Of a DNA stretch of 17,563 bases, positions 5,840 through 13,023 are shown one piece after another. A program made the position numbers and the translations under genes. This stretch comes from an uncultured Desulfomonile sp. (GTDB lineage Bacteria > Desulfobacterota > Desulfomonilia > Desulfomonilales > Desulfomonilaceae), in contig CAINUH010000522.1 of assembly GCA_903853735.1 (NCBI GenBank), forward strand, positions 1 through 17,563, given 5' to 3'. Every line of letters begins with the position of its first letter. Positions within the stretch are counted from its first letter, which is position 1. Under the pieces are notes generated by a model. It was not told where the DNA came from. It did no database searches and was given only the letters and a program-made list of their open reading frames with translations.

Positions 5840-6991
5840 TCATACGAACCTTTTCTTGATCTCCTCAATATATTGAGCCACCCCTCCCGGTAGTTCCTTT
5901 TCTATTTCCTTTTTCGTAGCTTCCAGACGGCTCTTTACCAAAGGATTCTGCAAATCTGCCAAGTCTCTTATGGCTCCTCCTCTTTTGCCAAGCTGGAAGA
6001 GCAGTCGTTCCTCCTCCGGCATCCCCAGGTATCGGTCGATAATTGCCAGTATAGCCGGCTTATCACCCGGCAATGTCCCGGTGATCTCCTCCAGCAAGTT
6101 CAGAGTATGGTCGCTCACAATGGTAGTTGATATGCCATCAAGCCTTTCCACAAAGGTCCTTATTTCTCGCACTATCGCGTCTTCATCCGGGGGCTGAAAG
6201 GTTCCGGCTCGAACCATTTCCATTAGTGGAGTGTCGCGTCTCACATAAAGCGAGCGCAATCTCACAAAATCAGGATCGATAGCGTTTATGACCCTTGCTG
6301 ATTCATTGGCGTGCTCTTCGGTGAGTTCCGTCCCCCCTATCCCCGGGATGATGTACAGACAGAGTGAGATCCCGGCCTGTACTACTCGTTTTCCCCCTGT
6401 AATGAGTTGCTCGGCCTTGCATCCTTTCTCAATCATTTTAAGTACTCGGTCAGAACCGGATTCCATTCCTACGTGGAGCCGAGTCAGCCCAGCTTGTCTC
6501 AACCGGATGAAATCTTCCACAGACTTACTCTTAAGCGTAGAAGCCCGAGCGTAGGATGTGATCCTTTCAACTTTAGGAAAGGCTGTTCGGATGTGATTCA
6601 AGACAGTCACAAGTGAGTCGGTTGACAGGATAAGGGAGTTTGCGTCTTGCAGAAAGACCGTGTCGCCGCCTGAGGCTATCCAATAGGCCACAGACCGGAA
6701 GGAATCCGGAAGACCGGCATCGTGAAGTACGTGGGCAAGGACTTTTTTGCTTAACAGGCCCCCCGAACCCAATTTCCAGGAAATCTCTTTGATGCTATCA
6801 GCTACAGCCCTGGCAGAGTCAATATCGGCCTTTATCTCTTCCGTAGTCCGCCTGGAAAAGTTTTTGCCCTTATAAGTACTGCAAAAGGCGCACCTGTTCC
6901 AAGGGCAGTTCCTCGTGACTCGTATGAGAAGACTTCCAGCCTCGCTAGGAGGCCGGATGGGTCCCTGTTCAAAGTTTAATGCTCTATCCAT
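5840..6991 (-). CDS. Radical SAM protein (CX4CX2C type)
   Basis: A 383-aa radical SAM enzyme. The [4Fe-4S]-SAM cysteines are C29, C34 and C37 in NCPWNRCAFC, i.e. CX4CX2C rather than the textbook CX3CX2C; the TRxCxWxRCxFC form recurs in a group of B12-domain-free radical SAM proteins. Other features: a GGDTVFLQDAN strand (108-118) typical of the partial TIM barrel after the SAM site, a TSYARA segment at 145-150, GLTRLHVGMESGSD at 168-181, and a helical charged C-terminus. No B12-binding, SPASM or TRAM domain is seen. The substrate cannot be told. The ATG at 6991 has only a weak ribosome binding site. The gene converges with the dehydrogenase relic, with an 8-bp gap between them. Confidence 0.88.
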   Translation of the reverse strand: MDRALNFEQGPIRPPSEAGSLLIRVTRNCPWNRCAFCSTYKGKNFSRRTTEEIKADIDSARAVADSIKEISWKLGSGGLLSKKVLAHVLHDAGLPDSFRSVAYWIASGGDTVFLQDANSLILSTDSLVTVLNHIRTAFPKVERITSYARASTLKSKSVEDFIRLRQAGLTRLHVGMESGSDRVLKMIEKGCKAEQLITGGKRVVQAGISLCLYIIPGIGGTELTEEHANESARVINAIDPDFVRLRSLYVRRDTPLMEMVRAGTFQPPDEDAIVREIRTFVERLDGISTTIVSDHTLNLLEEITGTLPGDKPAILAIIDRYLGMPEEERLLFQLGKRGGAIRDLADLQNPLVKSRLEATKKEIEKELPGGVAQYIEEIKKRFV

Positions 6992-7194
6992 ATCTTGTCA
7001 TAGCCCCATCTAAGTGTAGTTTTCGGCAGCAAATCCGTAAAGAGACCGGCTCAGTATAACTGAATTTGTGCCGACACTTAAGAGATGTGCATCTTTTGGA
7101 AGAGTTGTAAGGGAATAAAGAGAAGTTATCAATCCCCACCGAAATTGCTGCTGCCACAGAAGACGGTGTTTCCAGTCTTGTTATATCAATAGGT

Positions 7195-7283
7195 TGAAAG
7201 GGCAAGCGAACAGTAAAGGCCACCCCGGCGTTGTCTCCAGAGAATTCAAAGTTGCTAATTATGAGAAAACAGAAGGATAACAA
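7195..7283 (-). pseudogene. Possible histidine kinase C-terminal tail (relic)
   Basis: On the minus strand the run ISNFEFSGDNAGVAFTVRLP resembles the end of a HATPase_c domain (the IxVxSxxGxGTxFTVRLP pattern closing many sensor kinases). Nothing upstream in any frame extends the match convincingly, and downstream the frame runs on without family features to 6984, where it overlaps the radical SAM start. If real, it is a broken remnant. The match is short, so confidence is low. Confidence 0.25.
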
Positions 7284-7319
7284 GCGTCGCCAGGGTGGGC
7301 TGCCAACTGATATAATTTG

Positions 7320-7604
7320 TCAGAGAGCACAGAGTCCACTGCAATATTGATCCATATTAACATTATTGCCCATTGAGCCATCAGGCAAATTATCTCTGTA
7401 CTCCTTCAGGTTCATACACTGCTCGCAAGGGTTGTAAGCGGAGTGGTAGTGCGTTACTTTGTCTTTGGACCTGGAGGACATGTGAATTTTGAGATCCCTA
7501 ATATCACTGTAGATCCTCAAACAGTGACGTATGCTCCAGCGTCCTCTGAATACCCTGCAGGACACCGCATAATGATCGAGCCACAATTCCCGGTCCCTTT
7601 CCAT
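7320..7604 (-). CDS. Doubtful small hypothetical protein, 94 aa
   Basis: An open frame with ATG at 7604 preceded by GAGAGG about 5 nt upstream. The product is hydrophilic, with CEQC and YCSGLC cysteine pairs near the C-terminus that could bind a metal. I do not recognise a family. Against it: several rare Arg codons (AGG) and a plus-strand open frame over the same stretch (GTG 7443 or 7449 to 7643) that also reads plausibly after a GGAG. At most one of them is a gene, and neither may be. Confidence 0.3.
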   Translation of the reverse strand: MERDRELWLDHYAVSCRVFRGRWSIRHCLRIYSDIRDLKIHMSSRSKDKVTHYHSAYNPCEQCMNLKEYRDNLPDGSMGNNVNMDQYCSGLCAL

Positions 7605-7756
7605 GGCGACCTCTCTTTCTCGCAAAGGCGCGGTGCGGCGTAATCATTTTGCCGTTAACGGAATAGTCTTGAACAACCCCTCATTTTTTGTTGGTTGTGA
7701 CACCTTGCACTCCAAAATGTTCCTGGAAACAGATGACGCCGGCAGTCCTACCGATG

Positions 7757-7804
7757 ATTGATCATCAATTAACGATTGACTCATATCTCTATTAATGCTA
7801 GGTT
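7757..7804 (+). promoter_or_regulatory. Palindrome and candidate promoter of the M23 gene
   Basis: ATTGAT-C-ATCAAT (7757-7769) is a perfect 6-1-6 inverted repeat, followed 6 nt later by TTGACT (7776-7781, 5 of 6 to -35), a 17-nt spacer and the weak TAGGTT (7799-7804). The predicted start would be about 45 nt before the ATG at 7855. The palindrome is placed for an activator or upstream repressor site. Confidence 0.35.
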
Positions 7805-7854
7805 TTATCGATGAACGGGCATAACCGAGGGCTGCGAGACCAGAGAAGCACTAC

Positions 7855-9186
7855 ATGAGCCGAAACGCACGACCCAGGCTTGAATTGCCTCCAAAACTAT
7901 TCATCTCCGCCTTTCTTGTCGTAGGCGCATTTGCCGCCGCTGCTTGTTTCTTTTTTGTCCCATCATTTTCGAGGAGCTTCCCTTTTGCCTGCAATCTTCC
8001 ATCACCTAGTTTGGATGCCAATTTGGAGAATTCGTGCGCTACCTCAGATAATTCAGTCACTGACAAATCTTCCGGCCTTGTCAATGGCTGCCAGGAAATT
8101 GAAGAGGTCACAGGCCCGGGAGACACTCTGTATTCTTTGCTCAACGAGAACGTTGCCGACGAGGTCGTCGCTGAAACGGTTGCAAGCAGTATGGCCTCGG
8201 CCGTTCAGACAAGCCTGAACAGACCCTTCGACACCCGTAGCCCACTCAAGCCGGGGAACAGATACAGCATAACGGTTGACCGCGATGGTCAGTTCCTGAA
8301 AGCCACCTTGGAGTTGGAACCCTCGCAAGTGTTCCATGCCACAGGTCAGGATGGCGTCATAAAAGCATGGCGGGAAGAAGTGGTGCTCGAATTCAAAAAC
8401 GAAATCGTATACTTCCCGTTACACGGAGACGTAACAGAGTCTCTGCTGAACGCCGGCGAAGGGGTTGAACTCGCACTCAAGCTGACCACGGTTTTTCGAT
8501 GGGACATCGATTTCCGGTCTGAGTCTATGCGCGGAGATATGTGCAAAATACTGTTCGAAAGAAGATATGCAGATGACAGGCCCTCTGGTTATGGGCGGAT
8601 CTTGTGTGCGGTGTACGAAGGGAAAAAAACGGGCAAGAAAACGGCTGTACTTTTCAATAATGAATACTACGATGAAAACGGCTTAGAGCTGAAGAAGAAT
8701 TTTTTGCGGTCGCCGTTGAGCGTTATCAAGGTGACATCCAGATACGGTAGCCGATTTCACCCAGTCCTGAGAGTGTGGCGTAAACACAGCGGAGTGGATT
8801 ACGGGGCCCCTATTGGAACGCCGGTGTGGGCCGTTTCAAATGGGGTGATTATCTTTTCAGGCTGGCACAATGGCTACGGTAACTATGTGTGCGTCAAGCA
8901 TGAAAACGGGTATGAAAGCCGGTATGGACACTTGCACCGAGTTTTTGTTCACAAGGGACAGCGCGTGAAGCAGAGACAGAGAATCGGTTTGGTTGGGATG
9001 ACCGGATTGGCAACCGGACCTCATTTGGATTTCCAATTGCTTGCTGGACAAAAGCATGTGAACCCGCTTGGTGTAAAAATGGTTAGGGAGCTACGCAATA
9101 TCCCAAGTCCTCTCAAGAACAGATTCGTGTCCGTGGCTCAGCAAAGACTTCTTTGCCTGGGTGGAACAGTTTTGAGCCAGCGATGA
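7855..9186 (+). CDS. M23 (LytM-type) metallopeptidase, membrane-anchored
   Basis: A 443-aa envelope protein of the MepM/YebA class, cutting peptide cross-links in peptidoglycan. Layout: a short cytoplasmic N-terminus; one hydrophobic anchor at about residues 14-36; a LysM/OapA-like segment beginning PGDTLYSLL (88-96); a long beta-rich linker domain (about 97-285); and the catalytic LytM domain (about 286-405). Zinc ligands H311 and D315 (HSGVD) and the central H359 (RYGHLH) are present. The final motif reads GPHLDF (388-393), so the second His of the usual HxH zinc/catalytic pair is Asp392. Asp can bind zinc, so this may be an active variant or a degenerate, scaffold-type LytM. The start codon has only a weak purine-rich upstream (AGAGAAG). 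It precedes the nucleotide-sugar cluster but has its own spacing and is probably a separate transcript. Confidence 0.9.
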   Translation: MSRNARPRLELPPKLFISAFLVVGAFAAAACFFFVPSFSRSFPFACNLPSPSLDANLENSCATSDNSVTDKSSGLVNGCQEIEEVTGPGDTLYSLLNENVADEVVAETVASSMASAVQTSLNRPFDTRSPLKPGNRYSITVDRDGQFLKATLELEPSQVFHATGQDGVIKAWREEVVLEFKNEIVYFPLHGDVTESLLNAGEGVELALKLTTVFRWDIDFRSESMRGDMCKILFERRYADDRPSGYGRILCAVYEGKKTGKKTAVLFNNEYYDENGLELKKNFLRSPLSVIKVTSRYGSRFHPVLRVWRKHSGVDYGAPIGTPVWAVSNGVIIFSGWHNGYGNYVCVKHENGYESRYGHLHRVFVHKGQRVKQRQRIGLVGMTGLATGPHLDFQLLAGQKHVNPLGVKMVRELRNIPSPLKNRFVSVAQQRLLCLGGTVLSQR

Positions 9187-9270
9187 GAGCCTGTAAATCA
9201 ATTGAAGGTACAATAGGTTCCCACCTGTCCATACAAGCGAGCGCCTCACCGGGCTGAGCGAAATGCCGGC

Positions 9271-9300
9271 TTGACTTTTACGTATCCCTTTTGGTAAACT
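9271..9300 (+). promoter_or_regulatory. Sigma-70-type promoter of the nucleotide-sugar cluster
   Basis: TTGACT (9271-9276), an 18-nt spacer and TAAACT (9295-9300, 4 of 6). Transcription would begin about 30 nt before the ATG at 9336, leaving room for the GAGAGG ribosome binding site. Confidence 0.5.
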
Positions 9301-9335
9301 TCATTCTTTCCACTATTTTATCATGAGAGGGCGCT

Positions 9336-10064
9336 ATGAAGGGAGTCGTACTGGCCGGTGGCTTGGGTACCAGACTTTATCCCCTGACCAAAATCACCAA
9401 CAAGCATCTGTTGCCTATTTATGACCGGCCCATGATAACATACCCTGTAGAGTGTCTTGTAAGGGCCGGCGTAAAAGATATTCTTGTCGTTACAGGCGGA
9501 AATGATCCCGGCCACTTCCTACAGCTTTTCGGCAATGGAAAAGAATACGGTTTGGACCACATTAACTATGCCTATCAGGCAGGAGAAGGCGGGATAGCAG
9601 ACGCCCTTTCTCTGGCCGAAAGCCACGCTGATGGAGGCCCAATTTGCGTAGTGTTGGGCGACAACATTGTGGAAAAAAGCATACGATTCGCTGTAGATGA
9701 ATATAAAAAACAGCCCGATGGAGCCAAAATACTACTCAAAGAGGTGGCCAATCCCAATAGATTCGGGGTGCCGCTATTCGATGGAGACAAGATAATCCGT
9801 ATTGACGAGAAACCGGAAAACCCTGCCTCTTCCTATGCGGTGATAGGTATATATATGTATGATAACTTGGTTTTTGATTTCATAAAAAATCTGTCTCCAT
9901 CCGCCCGCGGTGAACTGGAAATTACTGACGTAAACAATCTCTATATCGAGCGAGGTGCAATGAGTTGGTCCGTCCTGAACGGATGGTGGACAGACGCCGG
10001 AACCTTTGATTCCCTACTTAGGGCTTCCGGTTGGGTAGCTCAGGGAGGGGCGAACAAGGACTGA
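9336..10064 (+). CDS. Sugar-1-phosphate nucleotidyltransferase (short RmlA-like)
   Basis: Makes an NDP-sugar, most likely dTDP-glucose, from a sugar 1-phosphate and a nucleoside triphosphate. Seen: the nucleotide-binding signature GGLGTRLYPLT (8-18), LPIYDRPM (26-33), the GDN triad (108-110) that places the catalytic Asp and metal, the EKP motif (158-160) and GWWTDAGTFDSL (216-227), all aligned with RmlA. At 242 aa it is about 50 residues shorter than classical RmlA, lacking the C-terminal part that forms the allosteric site in the long type. The neighbours (RmlC-like at 5 bp, RmlB further on) support a dTDP-sugar pathway for surface polysaccharide. Other substrates are possible. Confidence 0.88.
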   Translation: MKGVVLAGGLGTRLYPLTKITNKHLLPIYDRPMITYPVECLVRAGVKDILVVTGGNDPGHFLQLFGNGKEYGLDHINYAYQAGEGGIADALSLAESHADGGPICVVLGDNIVEKSIRFAVDEYKKQPDGAKILLKEVANPNRFGVPLFDGDKIIRIDEKPENPASSYAVIGIYMYDNLVFDFIKNLSPSARGELEITDVNNLYIERGAMSWSVLNGWWTDAGTFDSLLRASGWVAQGGANKD

Positions 10065-10069
10065 CTTTG

Positions 10070-10564
10070 ATGACCAGTCGAAAGAAATTCAAGGAACCTG
10101 CATCCAAGCCGATAGAAGGTGTGATAATTCAACCTCTCAGGGTAGTACCCGACGAGAGAGGTCGTCTCATGGAGATCATGAGACGTGACGACCCCTTTTT
10201 TGGCGGATTTGGTCAAGTTTATCTGTCCACAGTGTACCCCGAGGTAGTTAAGGCTTGGCACTATCACAGGGTACAGATAGATCGATTTACGTGCATCAGA
10301 GGAATGGTGAAGGCGGTTCTGTACGATGATAGGGAGGGTTCGCCCACCCGTGGTTGTCTGAACGAGATCTTTGTGGGGGAACACAAACCTTGCCTGGTCG
10401 TGATACCCTCCGGAGTATATCATGGTTGGAAATGCGTCGGAGAACATGAGGCCTATGTGATCAACGTCCCATCTGAGCCATATAATCGTTCGGACCCTGA
10501 TGAGTACCGTGTTGATCCTCATCAAGGGGGTATCCCTTACGACTGGTCAAGGAAAGATGGGTAG
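10070..10564 (+). CDS. dTDP-4-dehydrorhamnose 3,5-epimerase-like cupin (RmlC family)
   Basis: A 164-aa cupin of the RmlC superfamily, probably converting a dTDP-4-keto-6-deoxy-sugar made by RmlB. The start is ATG 10070, preceded by AAGGA 10 nt upstream and 5 bp after the stop of the nucleotidyltransferase; the longer frame from TTG 10031 would overlap that gene. Family features: KAWHYH (61-66) with the expected active-site His, SPT (91-93), IPSGVYHGW (112-120) and PDEYR (143-147). The Lys that follows the AQGK segment in classical RmlC appears here as Asp/Arg (VQIDRF, 68-73), so the catalytic chemistry may differ. This divergent group often sits beside short RmlA and RmlB. Substrate and product are inferred only. 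Confidence 0.82.
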   Translation: MTSRKKFKEPASKPIEGVIIQPLRVVPDERGRLMEIMRRDDPFFGGFGQVYLSTVYPEVVKAWHYHRVQIDRFTCIRGMVKAVLYDDREGSPTRGCLNEIFVGEHKPCLVVIPSGVYHGWKCVGEHEAYVINVPSEPYNRSDPDEYRVDPHQGGIPYDWSRKDG

Positions 10565-10694
10565 CAAAGAGAGTTAAGGACTTAGCTCTTTAAAGGACGG
10601 CCCACCTGTCTAAGAGCAGTATGGCGCAAGAAGACGATCTTAATTCCCCAAAGCACCTGAATACGCATACAAAATGGCCTAATCCGAGGTTCTC

Positions 10695-11705
10695 ATGAGA
10701 CTTCTGGTCACAGGCGGTTACGGTTTCATAGGTTCCAACTTCATCATACACATGTTGAAGTCCCATCCCGAGTTGACAATTGTTAATCTCGATATACTCA
10801 CCTACGCCGGCAACCTGGAAAATCTCAAAAGTCTGGATCAACATGATAGCCGTCACCGTTTCGTACGAGGCGACATCGCAGACAGGGAATTTGTGCGGTC
10901 GCTGTTGACTGAAAAGCCTGATGCAATAATAAACTTTGCTGCTGAGTCGCATGTGGATCGCTCGATCATAGACTCTTCAGCGTTCATCAAATCTAACATA
11001 TTAGGGACTCAGGTTCTTCTCGACGTATGTCGTGATTACGGTATAAGTCGTTTTGTACAAATTTCAACCGATGAAGTATATGGTTCTTTAGGGCCTGAAG
11101 GAGCGTTCACTGAGCAGAACCAAATAGCCCCCAACAGTCCCTATGCGGCCTCAAAGGCCGCAGCCGACTTGCTGGTCCGCTCTTACCACAAGACTTATGG
11201 GATGAACGTCGTAATAACCCGATGTTCAAACAACTACGGCCCGTTCCAATTCCCGGAGAAACTCATTCCTCTTATGATTACAAACGCTCTTCAAGGGAAG
11301 GAGCTGCCTGTTTACGGTGATGGATTGAACATAAGAGATTGGATACATGTTACAGATCATTGCAGAGCGATAGAGGAGATTCTGACTAAAGGTGTTTCAG
11401 GAGAAGTTTACAATATAGGCGCGGGTAATGAGTTCGCAAACATAGCGATCGTGAGATTGATTCTCAAACGGCTTGAGAAACCCGAATCGCTCATACGTTT
11501 TGTCGAAGATAGACCAGGACACGACAGAAGATATGCCATGGACGCGTCCAAATTGAAGAGAGAGCTTGGATGGAAGCCTGAGATCAGCTTTCAAGAAGGG
11601 ATTAATCAGACCATAGGCTGGTATATGAACAACGAAAACTGGTGGAAACGAATTAAGACCGGAGAATATCTCACTTACTACGAAAAATGGTATGGGAACC
11701 GCTAG
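10695..11705 (+). CDS. rfbB: dTDP-glucose 4,6-dehydratase
   Basis: Converts dTDP-glucose to dTDP-4-keto-6-deoxyglucose using a bound NAD in a short-chain dehydrogenase fold. A 336-aa protein, full length for RmlB. Seen: NAD motif GGYGFIG (7-13), the catalytic S/T-D-E run STDEVYG (124-130) and YAASK (Y150, K154), followed by NNYGP and the C-terminal GHDRRYAMD sugar-nucleotide region. The ATG is preceded by GAGG 6-7 nt upstream. It follows the RmlC-like gene after 130 bp, in which a 25-codon frame (10621-10698) ends on the rfbB ATG as ATGA. No rmlD (reductase) lies in the window, so the final sugar is not necessarily L-rhamnose. Confidence 0.96.
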   Translation: MRLLVTGGYGFIGSNFIIHMLKSHPELTIVNLDILTYAGNLENLKSLDQHDSRHRFVRGDIADREFVRSLLTEKPDAIINFAAESHVDRSIIDSSAFIKSNILGTQVLLDVCRDYGISRFVQISTDEVYGSLGPEGAFTEQNQIAPNSPYAASKAAADLLVRSYHKTYGMNVVITRCSNNYGPFQFPEKLIPLMITNALQGKELPVYGDGLNIRDWIHVTDHCRAIEEILTKGVSGEVYNIGAGNEFANIAIVRLILKRLEKPESLIRFVEDRPGHDRRYAMDASKLKRELGWKPEISFQEGINQTIGWYMNNENWWKRIKTGEYLTYYEKWYGNR

Positions 11706-11787
11706 ATACAACCATAATTGCAACTTCGATCCGGAGTGGCGCCCCCTTTCTGCCATGCCTTCGAACCTGACTCATACCCGTACAGTA

Positions 11788-11808
11788 TGGCGGGCGTCTC
11801 GCTCGCCA
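11788..11808. other. GC-rich hairpin after rfbB
   Basis: GGCGGGCG (11789-11796), loop TCT, CGCTCGCC (11800-11807): an 8-bp stem with one G-T wobble, extended by a T-A pair. No T-run follows on either strand, so it is not an intrinsic terminator in the usual sense. It may slow or shield the 3' end of the Rml transcript, or be a protein site, in the 198-bp gap before ispG. Confidence 0.35.
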
Positions 11809-11903
11809 ACGGTACAAACATACAGGCTAGTTTCTATCGCATAAAAACTCGCTTTCGCTTCTTATAACAAGCAAGCTCTTCTCGTCTGAAAGTTTTTTGA
11901 CCC

Positions 11904-12974
11904 ATGCAAATTCAGCGGCGCAAGACGTCCGGAATTCTTATAGGAAGCGTTCCCATAGGCGATGGGGCTCCCATCGCAGTTCAGTCCATGACCAACACGG
12001 ACACCAGAGACGTCGCGGCCACGGTTCGGCAAGTTCGGAGGCTGGAGATGGCTGGTTGTGAAATCATCCGTGTTGGCGTTCCGGATATGGAAGCTGCCCG
12101 AGCGGTGGGCAAGATCAAGGCCCGCATAAAAATCCCAATCGTTGCGGACATCCATTTTGATCACAAGCTGGCGTTAGAGGCTCTTCGGCAAGGGGCGGAC
12201 GCTTTGAGATTGAATCCGGGCAACATAGGTACGGTCCACAAAGTCAGGGAAGTGACAAGATCTGCAAAGGAGCGATCCGTTCCTATTAGAATTGGTGTGA
12301 ACGCCGGATCTCTCAAAAAGAGCTTGTTGCAAAAATATACGGGGCCCACTCCGGAAGCTATGGTTGCGAGTGCTTTGGAAAATATCGCGATACTGGAAAA
12401 GGAGAATTTCCAAGAAATAAAGATATCTCTCAAGGCCTCCAGCGTCAATTGTACTGTGGATGCCTACCGACTTCTGGCTGCGAGAGTGGACTATCCGCTC
12501 CACGTAGGTATTACTGAGGCAGGGACTCTGTTACCTGGAGCTGTGAAGTCTGCCATAGGAATAGGATTGCTGCTGTCGGAAGGAATAGGGGACACGATAC
12601 GTGTTTCTCTGACTGCCCAACCTGAAAAAGAGATACAGACCGCTTACGCCATTCTCAGGGCCTTGGGAATCAGAGAGAAAGGGGTGGAGATTATTTCGTG
12701 CCCGACCTGCTCCAGGACTGAGATAGACCTAATAGGCCTGGCTCTGAAGGTTGAGAAGTCCTTGAAGCGTCTCCAGACGCCTTTGAAAGTGGCTGTTATG
12801 GGGTGTGTTGTCAACGGTCCCGGCGAAGCTCGGGAAGCGGACGTCGGTATTGCCGGGGGGCGGGGCAGGGGAATACTATTCAAAGGGGGACTTTCTGTTG
12901 GGACCTATGATGAGAAGGACCTTTTGTCTGCTTTGCTGCGCGAAATCACCAATATGACCGGAGAAACCTTTTGA
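11904..12974 (+). CDS. ispG: 4-hydroxy-3-methylbut-2-enyl diphosphate synthase (flavodoxin/ferredoxin)
   Basis: Penultimate step of the MEP isoprenoid pathway: reductive ring opening of MEcPP to HMBPP by a [4Fe-4S] enzyme. A 356-aa protein, typical of the short bacterial form. The N-terminal TIM barrel begins at SVPIGDGAPIAVQSMT (15-30) and includes ADIHFD (81-86) and LRLNPGNIG (101-109). The cluster ligands C266 and C269 (SCPTC) and C301 are present, with the nearby Glu of NGPGEA at 308. The ATG at 11904 starts the conserved N-terminus, but no clear Shine-Dalgarno precedes it. It stands alone, 198 bp after rfbB, and is followed by a small intrinsic terminator. The MEP pathway feeds quinone and undecaprenyl synthesis. 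Confidence 0.97.
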   Translation: MQIQRRKTSGILIGSVPIGDGAPIAVQSMTNTDTRDVAATVRQVRRLEMAGCEIIRVGVPDMEAARAVGKIKARIKIPIVADIHFDHKLALEALRQGADALRLNPGNIGTVHKVREVTRSAKERSVPIRIGVNAGSLKKSLLQKYTGPTPEAMVASALENIAILEKENFQEIKISLKASSVNCTVDAYRLLAARVDYPLHVGITEAGTLLPGAVKSAIGIGLLLSEGIGDTIRVSLTAQPEKEIQTAYAILRALGIREKGVEIISCPTCSRTEIDLIGLALKVEKSLKRLQTPLKVAVMGCVVNGPGEAREADVGIAGGRGRGILFKGGLSVGTYDEKDLLSALLREITNMTGETF

Positions 12975-12976
12975 CG

Positions 12977-12996
12977 TCACATCTATGTGATTTTTT
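12977..12996 (+). terminator. Rho-independent terminator of ispG
   Basis: TCACAT-CT-ATGTGA is a perfect 6-bp inverted repeat (about a 5-bp stem with a 4-nt loop) followed at once by six T. It starts 3 nt after the ispG stop and lies in the 49-bp gap before the convergent cytochrome gene. The stem is short and AT-rich, so efficiency is uncertain. Confidence 0.6.
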
Positions 12997-13023
12997 GAGA
13001 GAACTATCAAGCGACAACAAATG

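Larger units (their letters stand above)
6992..7854. other. 863-bp gene-poor region
   Basis: Between the radical SAM gene (minus) and the M23 peptidase gene (plus). It holds the possible histidine-kinase tail (7195-7283), the doubtful 94-aa ORF (7320-7604, minus) and its plus-strand competitor, and the perfect ATTGAT-C-ATCAAT palindrome (7757-7769) followed by a TTGACT promoter-like hexamer (7776-7781). No intact, confidently recognisable gene is present. Confidence 0.5.

Noticed and set aside
7757..7769. ATTGATCATCAAT as a second FNR box
   Set aside because: The half-sites are only 1 nt apart instead of 4, so it does not fit FNR/CRP spacing; kept only as a generic palindrome.
10031..10069. 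TTG start for the RmlC-like gene inside the nucleotidyltransferase gene
   Set aside because: ATG 10070 has AAGGA at suitable spacing and begins just after the previous stop.
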